Source: an uncultured Candidatus Saccharibacteria bacterium (GTDB lineage: Bacteria; Patescibacteria; Saccharimonadia; Saccharimonadales; CAMLKC01). From it: a stretch of 21,441 nt of DNA. Location: contig CAMLDM010000011.1 of assembly GCA_946479025.1 (NCBI GenBank), forward strand, positions 1 to 21,441, written 5' to 3'. A program made the position numbers and the translations under genes. Positions 14,286 through 19,615 of the stretch are shown piece by piece (within the stretch, counting starts at the first letter, position 1; each line of letters begins with the position of its first letter). The notes beneath the pieces were generated by a model that ran no database searches, was not told the origin of the DNA, and saw only the letters and a list, made by a program, of their open reading frames with translations.

Positions 14286-14798
14286 ATGACGACAAATACA
14301 AAAGTGAGCAGAGCAGGTGGCCAGGCTTGGTACGCGGTTGCGGCCGTGCGGATATTACTGGGGTTTGTTTTTCTGTGGGCATTTTTTGACAAGCTGTTTG
14401 GGCTAGGATTTGCTACTCCGGCGGCTAAATCGTGGCTCGGTGGCGGCAGCCCTACCGCCGGATTTTTGAAAAGTGTAGAGGGGCCATTCGCCGATACGTT
14501 CCATGCCATGGCTGGCAATCCGTTGTTCGACTGGCTTTTTATGCTTGGATTGCTTGGTATAGGCCTGGGGTTGTTACTTGGTGTAGCGGTGCGTCTTAGC
14601 GTAGTCACGGGGTCGATGCTGCTTTTCATGATGTGGATGGCGAGCCTGCCGATCAAAACCAATCCGATTATTGATGAGCATATCGTGTATATTGCCATGT
14701 TGTGGGTAATTGGTGCCGGCCTGGCGCAGCAAGAATGGAGCCTTACTAGCTGGTGGCAGAAGCTGCCGTATGTTAAAAACACATACTGGCTAAAGTAG
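14286..14798 (+). CDS. DoxX family membrane protein
   Basis: A 170-residue integral membrane protein of the DoxX-like superfamily: AAVRILLGFVFLWAFFDKLFGLGF (in two parts, about 19-42) is the characteristic first helix followed by an Asp-Lys and small loop, then three further helices at about 80-100, 104-122 and 130-146. It contains no cysteine. Family members are linked to quinone or thiosulfate redox and membrane redox complexes, but the role is unclear. A perfect AAAGGAGGG ribosome binding site overlaps the VKOR stop codon, so it is the last gene of the ftsZ-to-DoxX operon. Confidence 0.82.
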   Translation: MTTNTKVSRAGGQAWYAVAAVRILLGFVFLWAFFDKLFGLGFATPAAKSWLGGGSPTAGFLKSVEGPFADTFHAMAGNPLFDWLFMLGLLGIGLGLLLGVAVRLSVVTGSMLLFMMWMASLPIKTNPIIDEHIVYIAMLWVIGAGLAQQEWSLTSWWQKLPYVKNTYWLK

Positions 14799-14815
14799 AT
14801 GCAGATAGTTGAGAG

Positions 14816-14851
14816 TGATGTCGAACTTATTGGGCGTTCGGCATCAATTTT
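14816..14851 (+). terminator. Hairpin after the DoxX gene, likely terminator
   Basis: TGATGTCGAAC (14816-14826) pairs with GTTCGGCATCA (14836-14846) as an 11-bp stem with one T-G wobble and a 9-nt loop, followed by ATTTT. The stem is strong but the T-run is short. It lies between the DoxX stop and the next promoter, the right place for an intrinsic terminator. Confidence 0.65.
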
Positions 14852-14860
14852 AACTAAGCG

Positions 14861-14889
14861 TTGAAGATATACAGAATATAGAGTAAACT
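14861..14889 (+). promoter_or_regulatory. Promoter of the T-box/acetyltransferase/ileS operon
   Basis: TTGAAG (14861-14866), a 17-bp spacer and TAAACT (14884-14889). Transcription would start near 14896, leaving a leader of about 205 nt before the ATG at 15101, the longest in the window. Confidence 0.6.
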
Positions 14890-15005
14890 GTAGGAAACGT
14901 CTCTGCTATGCGGAGTGAGCGGCCATCACCCGCGAATGTTTTGGGAAGAAATCGTATGAGAGTAGACCCCAACGCGTACGCTGCGTCAAAGCGAACAACT
15001 AAGCG

Positions 15006-15026
15006 CTAAAAAGAATCTCTTTTTAG
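15006..15026 (+). repeat. Perfect inverted repeat, Stem III-like
   Basis: CTAAAAAGA (15006-15014) and TCTTTTTAG (15018-15026) are exact reverse complements around ATC. The stem ends 2 nt before the antiterminator, the place of Stem III in T-box RNAs. Its 3' arm can also pair with 15064-15074. Confidence 0.8.
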
Positions 15027-15085
15027 AAACTGGATGGCACCGTCCGATATCGGATTCCAGTGACTAAGAAGGGATTTTTTGTTTT
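15016..15085 (+). terminator. Candidate T-box terminator
   Basis: TCTCTTTTTAG (15016-15026) can pair over 11 positions, two of them G-U, with CTAAGAAGGGA (15064-15074), which is followed by TTTTTTGTTTT. The loop encloses the antiterminator hairpin. The same left arm is used by the perfect hairpin 15006-15026, so the two folds exclude each other. A weaker alternative is GGATTCC/GGGATTT. Confidence 0.55.
15029..15061 (+). promoter_or_regulatory. T-box antiterminator element
   Basis: ACTGGA (15029-15034) pairs with TCCAGT (15056-15061) as helix A1. Then comes a 7-nt bulge TGGCACC (15035-15041). Helix A2 is GTCCG (15042-15046) with CGGAT (15051-15055) around loop ATAT. This reproduces the canonical T-box antiterminator, whose 7-nt bulge is UGGNACC and captures the NCCA end of uncharged tRNA. 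Here the tRNA-pairing bases are UGGC, complementary to GCCA, that is a tRNA with discriminator G73. Confidence 0.75.
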
Positions 15086-15100
15086 AAGAAAGGAGCTATC

Positions 15101-15631
15101 ATGAAACAGGAATTCATAATCGCCGTCCCGACGCTGGACGACGTCGAACACATGAACGCGATGTGGAATCAATCGTGGCTTGATACGTATCCGAACGAAG
15201 CGGCCGGTGTGACGCACGAGTGGGTAAAGAAAAAAATAGGGGGATGGGAAAATCCAGAAAATATACAAAAGCGGAAGAAGCAACTGATTGATGCTGAGAG
15301 TAACCCGGATGTAATGTGGCGAGTTGCAAAAGATAAAAATGGTAAAGTCATAGGAGTTGCCGCACCATATCGAGATGCTACTACGCAATGTGTCGGTGCA
15401 ATTTATGTAGATAAAGATTATCACGGGAGCGGTGTGGCGCAAGCGCTTATGAAAGAGATTCTTGCATGGGCCGATCCTGCGCGGCCGCTTGAGCTGGAGG
15501 TTGCTACCTATAATGAACGAGCCAAGGCTTTTTACCGAAAGTATGGCTTTACAGAAGTGGAAGATTCAGAACGTCTGGTTCATGATACGATCCCGGTTGT
15601 AAAAATGATTAGAAAAGGAGGCGCATTGTGA
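15101..15631 (+). CDS. GNAT family N-acetyltransferase
   Basis: A 176-residue protein with the GNAT acetyl-CoA fold: strand VGAIYVDKDYHGSGVAQAL contains the coenzyme-binding loop (HGSGVA), preceded by GKVIGVAAPYR and followed by LEVATYNERAKAFYRKYGF, the usual C-terminal signature. The acceptor could be a protein N-terminus, an amino group on a small molecule or an antibiotic; the sequence does not tell. Ribosome binding site AAAGGAG (15089-15095) precedes the ATG. It is first in the T-box controlled operon and overlaps the cupin gene by 4 nt (GTGA), so all three products are probably made together. Confidence 0.9.
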   Translation: MKQEFIIAVPTLDDVEHMNAMWNQSWLDTYPNEAAGVTHEWVKKKIGGWENPENIQKRKKQLIDAESNPDVMWRVAKDKNGKVIGVAAPYRDATTQCVGAIYVDKDYHGSGVAQALMKEILAWADPARPLELEVATYNERAKAFYRKYGFTEVEDSERLVHDTIPVVKMIRKGGAL

Positions 15632-15966
15632 AACTTGAGGGAGCTTCGTTCGTCAACAGCCCGTTTTGCAAAGGCATCGGCTTTGCAAAAGAAGGCGCGA
15701 GCATGGACATCGCAAAAATTGAACTTACGGGCCGCTACCCGGAAAGTGGCTGGGTAGTAAACGAAGTCAGTTACGAAATGGCCTACGTGATGAACGGCAG
15801 CGGTAAGCTCATAAATAGAGACGGAGAATCGTTTGAGGTACGTGAGGGCGACGTCGTATCGATAGATCCTGGAAAGCAATACGCCTGGGATGGCATGATG
15901 ACGCTGATTGTACCGTGTACCCCGCCATTTGATCCAAACAAGCATAAACATGTGGAGGAAAACTAG
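15628..15966 (+). CDS. Small single-domain cupin protein
   Basis: A 112-residue protein with one cupin barrel. The second half shows NGSGKLINRDGESFEVREGDVVSI and DPGKQYAWDG, matching the cupin motif order with the G-D-x-V spacing. The first motif (VNEVSYEMAYVMNGSG) lacks the typical metal-binding histidines, so it may be a non-metal cupin. The start is GTG (15628) with an AAAGGAGGC ribosome binding site inside the acetyltransferase gene. Its stop abuts the ileS ATG with no gap. Substrate is unknown. Confidence 0.82.
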   Translation: MKLEGASFVNSPFCKGIGFAKEGASMDIAKIELTGRYPESGWVVNEVSYEMAYVMNGSGKLINRDGESFEVREGDVVSIDPGKQYAWDGMMTLIVPCTPPFDPNKHKHVEEN

Positions 15967-18828
15967 ATGAAGTTCAAGGCAAACACCCGCCGTCGTGCGC
16001 TGGAGTACGAAAAAGACCTGGTGCTGCAGTGGAAGAAAAACAGGACGTTTGAGAAGTCGATAGAGCAGCGTCCAAAGGGTGACGCATACGTATTTTATGA
16101 CGGGCCGCCATTTATTACCGGCGTTCCGCACCACGGAACGCTGCTTTCCAGCGTGGTAAAAGATGCGATTCCTCGCTTCCAGACAATGAAAGGCAAGCGC
16201 GTCGAGCGCGTGTGGGGTTGGGACTGTCACGGTTTGCCGGCGGAAGTTTTTACCGAGAAAAAGCTTGGCATTAAAGACCGCCGCGACATCGGCACGAAAA
16301 TCAGCCTCGAAGAATACATCATGACCTGCCGTGACAACATGGTGCAGACCGGCAACCTGTGGGAAGACACGATCGACCGGATTGGCCGCTGGGTCGATTT
16401 TAAGGGCGCCTACAAAACCATGGACAAAGATTACATGGAGAGCGTATGGTGGGCGTTCAAAACGCTGTACGAAAAGGGAAAGATTTACGAAGGCGAGCGC
16501 GTGCTGATGTACTGTACTCGTGACGCGACGCCACTTTCCAAGGCTGAAGTTACTATGGATGCCGGCGCATATCAGGAAATCACTGACCCGAGTGTCTACG
16601 TAAAGTTCAAACTCAAAGACGAAGATGCGTACCTGCTGGCGTGGACAACTACGCCGTGGACGCTACCAGCGAACGTCGCCGTGGCGGTGAACAAAGATTT
16701 TAATTATACGGAAGTTGAAGTTGGCGGCGAGAAGCTCATCCTTGCAAAAGAGTTGCTCGATAAAGTTTTGACCGATGAAAAGCATACGGTGCTGCCGTAC
16801 AAAGTGCTGCGGACAATAAAGGGAAGCGACCTTGTTGGCCGGAAGGTCGAGCCGCTGTTTGAGGACCGGGGCAAGAACGCACACGTCGTTTATCACGAAG
16901 ATTATGTCAGTCTCGACGAGGGAACGGGTATCGTACACTCGGCACCAGCGTACGGTGAAGAGGACTTCATCATGGCAAAAGAAAATGATATTCCCGTGGT
17001 CTCAAATATCGATGAGAACGGCTTTTACACTTCCGGCGAATGGAAAGGCAAGCAGGTTTGGGAAAACAACAAAGCGATCGCCAAAGAACTGCACGAGCGA
17101 GGCATTGTCTGGAAGATCGAATACATCCGCCACAGCTATCCGCACTGTCACCGCTGCGGCACACGCCTGATGTACCGCGCACACCCGAGCTGGTTCATGG
17201 ATATCGACGGCCAGCGAGAGCAGATGCTGGTGGAAAATACAGAGAACATCAACTGGTTCCCAGAGCACGTCAAGCACGGCCGTTTTGAAAAGACGGTTGA
17301 GCAGGCGCCGGACTGGAATCTTTCGCGCGATCGCTTCTGGGCGACGGCGATGCCGGTTTGGGAAGGCGTTGATAAACACGGCAAGAAGCATCAGAAAGTC
17401 ATGGGGAGCTACGCCGAGCTGAAGGAACTTTCGGGCGTGGAGCTCGACGATTATCATCGTCCGTGGGTTGATGACATCGAGTTTGATCTCGATGGCGTGC
17501 ACTACAAACGCATCGAAAAGGTGATGGACTGCTGGTTTGAATCGGGCAGCATGCCGTTCGCGCAGTTCCACTATCCGTTTGAAAACGTCGAGAAATTCGA
17601 GAGTAACTTCCCGGGCGACTTCATCACCGAGTACGTCGGGCAGGTCCGCGCGTGGTTTTACTATGTCCATGCTGTGAATGTGGGGCTATTTGGCAAAAAT
17701 GCATTCAAAAACGTGATCGTCACTGGAAACCTGGCGGGAAATGACGGCCGCAAGATGAGCAAAAGTTATGGCAACTACACCGACCCGAACGTGCTGATGG
17801 ACGAATATAGCGCCGACAGCTTGCGCTTTCTTTTGCTCTCCAGTCCGCTGCTCAACGCCGAAGACTTCGCCCTTCAGGACAAAGAAGTTGGTGACGTGGC
17901 GAGAAAGCTCAGCATGGTATGGAATATGTACGATTTCTTTACGATGTACGCCGAGGTGGATGGCTGGGAGTTTAAGGGTGGATCGACTGATCCGACTGAA
18001 AGCCTCGAAAATCCGCTCGACCAGTGGATTGTTAGTCGCGTTCACCAACTGAATAAAGAAGTTGAACGGCATATGAACGTGTATGACGTGCCAAATGCGG
18101 TCAAGCCGATTCTGCCGTTTATCGAAGATGCCAGCAACTGGTATGTCCGACGGTCTCGCCGCCGCTTCTGGAAATCGGGCGACGATACCGATAAAAACAA
18201 CGCCTACCGCACGTTGCACTATGTGCTTGTCCAGCTCGCGCAGATCATGGCGCCATTTACGCCGTTCCTTGCCGAAGAGCTTTATCAGAAACTGACCGGA
18301 GGCGAAAGTGTGCACCTGCTTGATTGGCCGGTGGCGGGACGCGTCAACGAACTTGTCGTGAGCGATATGGAGACGGTGCGCGAGTACGTAAACGCTGGTC
18401 TTAGTATCCGCGCCAAGGAGCGCATGAAAGTACGCCAGCCGCTCGCGAGCGTCACTGTTCCGGCGCTTGGTTCGTTCGTGAATTTCGAGGACATTCTAAC
18501 GGAAGAACTGAACGTGAAAAAGGTAAAGGTCGGCAAGGAACTGGCGCTCGACGTGAAGCTTACGCCAGAACTAAGGCGCGAAGGTTTGATGCGCGAAGTT
18601 GTGCGTCACGTACAAAACGCCCGCAAAAACGCTGGACTGAATGTTGACGATCGGATTGTGCTGAGTCTCAGGGCGACTGATGAGCAGCTTCTTCTGGCGG
18701 TGAACGAGCACAAGCAAACCATTATGGCTGAAACGCTTGCCGAAGATATTACCGAAGCGACATATGCATTTGAAACGGTGGTGAAGGTAGAAGGGAATGA
18801 GCTGGCCGTCTCGCTTGAAAAGAAGTAG
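15967..18828 (+). CDS. ileS: Isoleucyl-tRNA synthetase, eukaryote-like type
   Basis: Charges tRNA-Ile in two steps. The 953-residue class I enzyme has its HIGH-type motif as HHGT (55-58) and KMSKS at 596-600. The editing domain shows TTTPWTLP (227-234). A CHRC zinc knuckle in YPHCHRCGTRLMYRAHPSWF and DCWFESGSMPFAQFHYPF are both typical of IleRS. The C-terminal part lacks the four-cysteine zinc finger of the common bacterial type, placing it with type 2 (eukaryote-like) enzymes, which are generally less sensitive to mupirocin. The last His of HXGH is Thr. The ribosome binding site GGAGGA lies within the cupin gene, so expression depends on the T-box leader unless an internal promoter exists. 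Confidence 0.96.
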   Translation: MKFKANTRRRALEYEKDLVLQWKKNRTFEKSIEQRPKGDAYVFYDGPPFITGVPHHGTLLSSVVKDAIPRFQTMKGKRVERVWGWDCHGLPAEVFTEKKLGIKDRRDIGTKISLEEYIMTCRDNMVQTGNLWEDTIDRIGRWVDFKGAYKTMDKDYMESVWWAFKTLYEKGKIYEGERVLMYCTRDATPLSKAEVTMDAGAYQEITDPSVYVKFKLKDEDAYLLAWTTTPWTLPANVAVAVNKDFNYTEVEVGGEKLILAKELLDKVLTDEKHTVLPYKVLRTIKGSDLVGRKVEPLFEDRGKNAHVVYHEDYVSLDEGTGIVHSAPAYGEEDFIMAKENDIPVVSNIDENGFYTSGEWKGKQVWENNKAIAKELHERGIVWKIEYIRHSYPHCHRCGTRLMYRAHPSWFMDIDGQREQMLVENTENINWFPEHVKHGRFEKTVEQAPDWNLSRDRFWATAMPVWEGVDKHGKKHQKVMGSYAELKELSGVELDDYHRPWVDDIEFDLDGVHYKRIEKVMDCWFESGSMPFAQFHYPFENVEKFESNFPGDFITEYVGQVRAWFYYVHAVNVGLFGKNAFKNVIVTGNLAGNDGRKMSKSYGNYTDPNVLMDEYSADSLRFLLLSSPLLNAEDFALQDKEVGDVARKLSMVWNMYDFFTMYAEVDGWEFKGGSTDPTESLENPLDQWIVSRVHQLNKEVERHMNVYDVPNAVKPILPFIEDASNWYVRRSRRRFWKSGDDTDKNNAYRTLHYVLVQLAQIMAPFTPFLAEELYQKLTGGESVHLLDWPVAGRVNELVVSDMETVREYVNAGLSIRAKERMKVRQPLASVTVPALGSFVNFEDILTEELNVKKVKVGKELALDVKLTPELRREGLMREVVRHVQNARKNAGLNVDDRIVLSLRATDEQLLLAVNEHKQTIMAETLAEDITEATYAFETVVKVEGNELAVSLEKK

Positions 18829-18841
18829 CCGACGCGGCTGA

Positions 18842-18870
18842 TTGACATACATAAGCATTTATGTTACTAT
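18842..18870 (+). promoter_or_regulatory. Consensus promoter for the small-protein/metalloprotease pair
   Basis: TTGACA (18842-18847), a 17-bp spacer and TACTAT (18865-18870) with extended TG at 18862-18863. The -35 is perfect. The start near 18877 leaves a leader of about 31 nt before the ATG at 18908; no clear ribosome binding site is seen in it. A 5-bp hairpin AGCCG/CGGCT (18827-18839) lies between ileS and this promoter but has no T-run, so it is a doubtful terminator. Confidence 0.75.
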
Positions 18871-18907
18871 CGTGGCATAAACGTAAAAAACAAATAGAAA
18901 ACAGACT

Positions 18908-19117
18908 ATGTCATTATTCAGCCACCACATTTCCTTTAAGCAGATCGACCCGCTTGATAATGGTTTACGCGAAGAAATCGAAAGCGAACGCCTCGAGCCG
19001 CAGGCGATCACGCTTGAAGAGGGTGTCGACGAAGGTAAGCTCTCGGAATACTGGCAGTCGGTTGAATCTGACATCGAAAAAGACCCCGAGTGGTTCAGTT
19101 TTTCGGAAGACGAATAG
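18908..19117 (+). CDS. Small acidic protein of unknown function
   Basis: A 69-residue, strongly acidic, soluble protein with no cysteine, signal peptide or membrane segment. It begins MSLFSHHISFKQIDPLD and ends in WFSFSEDE. I do not recognise a family. It is supported as real by a perfect-consensus promoter 38 nt upstream and by position 34 nt before the metalloprotease gene. Its size and acidity allow a role as a small binding partner or inhibitor of its neighbour, but this is only a guess from position. Confidence 0.65.
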   Translation: MSLFSHHISFKQIDPLDNGLREEIESERLEPQAITLEEGVDEGKLSEYWQSVESDIEKDPEWFSFSEDE

Positions 19118-19137
19118 CCCTGCCGGATTTTGTAGGG

Positions 19138-19143
19138 TAGACT
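19138..19143 (+). promoter_or_regulatory. Possible -10 for the metalloprotease gene
   Basis: TAGACT ends 8 nt before the ATG at 19152, the spacing seen at the leaderless candidates here. No good -35 is present. A CCCTGC/GTAGGG hairpin (19118-19137) lies just upstream, without a T-run. The gene may simply be read from the promoter at 18842. Confidence 0.3.
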
Positions 19144-19151
19144 GTATATAA

Positions 19152-19544
19152 ATGATGGAACTTACCGATGAACAATTCGACCGGCTGATTACCCGGGCTA
19201 TGGACGAGCTGCCGCAAAAATATATTCGCGGCCTTGAAAACGTGGCGATTGTGTACGCGGACGAGCCAACGCCGGAGCAAAAGCAGAAGATGAAACTCGA
19301 CGACCATCATCTTTTGCTGGGCCTTTACGAAGGAATCCCGCTTACTCAGCGCGGCAGCGGCTGGTCGGGTATGTTGCCAGATAAAATCACGCTTTTTAAG
19401 CATTCTATTTTGAAAGTCGTGCACAGCGAAGCCGAACTTTTCGAGCAGATAAAACGCACATTGTGGCATGAAATCGCCCACTATTACGGCCTCGATCATA
19501 CCCGGATTCACGAGCTCCAGGCGCGCTCACATCCTGGCGCGTAA
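19152..19544 (+). CDS. Zincin-type metallopeptidase
   Basis: A 130-residue protein of the small zincin family (Pfam Zincin_1). HEIAHYYGLDH (106-116) gives the full HExxHxxGxxH site: zinc ligands His106, His110 and His116, and catalytic Glu107. Earlier, VAIVYADEP and ITLFKHSILK (79-88) match the family's strand pattern. It has no signal peptide, so it acts in the cytoplasm. Two ATG codons stand in tandem (19152, 19155). Substrate is unknown for the family. It follows the small acidic gene by 34 nt. Confidence 0.88.
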   Translation: MMELTDEQFDRLITRAMDELPQKYIRGLENVAIVYADEPTPEQKQKMKLDDHHLLLGLYEGIPLTQRGSGWSGMLPDKITLFKHSILKVVHSEAELFEQIKRTLWHEIAHYYGLDHTRIHELQARSHPGA

Positions 19545-19554
19545 TACGTCCGTG

Positions 19555-19563
19555 TGATAAAAT
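19555..19563 (+). promoter_or_regulatory. Extended -10 promoter of the surface protein gene
   Basis: TGATAAAAT (19555-19563) is an extended -10 box; the -35 region (TGGCGC at 19535-19540, 17-bp spacer) is weak. The start near 19570 leaves a leader of about 46 nt with GGGGGAG and GGGGGTG, strong ribosome binding sites before the ATG at 19616. Confidence 0.5.
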
Positions 19564-19615
19564 TGGTTCAGAACTAACACTACATGTGGAGTGTAGGGGG
19601 AGTGGGGGTGACCAT

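Larger units (their letters stand above)
14896..15085 (+). promoter_or_regulatory. Candidate T-box riboswitch leader
   Basis: The leader before an operon that includes ileS. The 5' part can fold as a short Stem I: GTCTCT (14899-14904) pairs with AGAGtAGAC (14959-14967, one bulge). Above it is a hairpin GCGG-a-GTGA / TCAC-CCGC (14910-14933). Between, on the 3' side, ATC (14951-14953) in GAAATCG could be an Ile specifier. Small hairpins follow (14972-14986 and 14990-15007). Then come a 9-bp Stem III-like hairpin (15006-15026), the antiterminator (15029-15061) and a T-run (15075-15085). Classical Stem I landmarks such as the GNUG loop are not seen, so this would be an ultrashort Stem I type. The antiterminator is the firm part; the specifier assignment is tentative. 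This entry also covers what the gene-free stretch 14799-15100 holds. Confidence 0.65.

Noticed and set aside
14799..15100. tRNA or other structured RNA gene in the gap
   Set aside because: No T-loop GGTTCGAATCC-like sequence, cloverleaf or CCA-end pattern was found; the hairpins are better explained by a terminator and a T-box leader.
17002..17670. Long antisense open frame (222 codons) inside ileS
   Set aside because: It lies fully opposite ileS, whose motifs are continuous there; no promoter, ribosome binding site or family pattern. The same holds for 17686-18315, 15580-16230, 11651-12280 and 9324-10082 on the minus strand.
18861..19151. Basic 96-codon frame overlapping the small acidic gene
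   Set aside because: Its start would lie upstream of the predicted transcript start (about 18877), and its Arg/Lys/Ser-rich composition is typical of an out-of-frame shadow.
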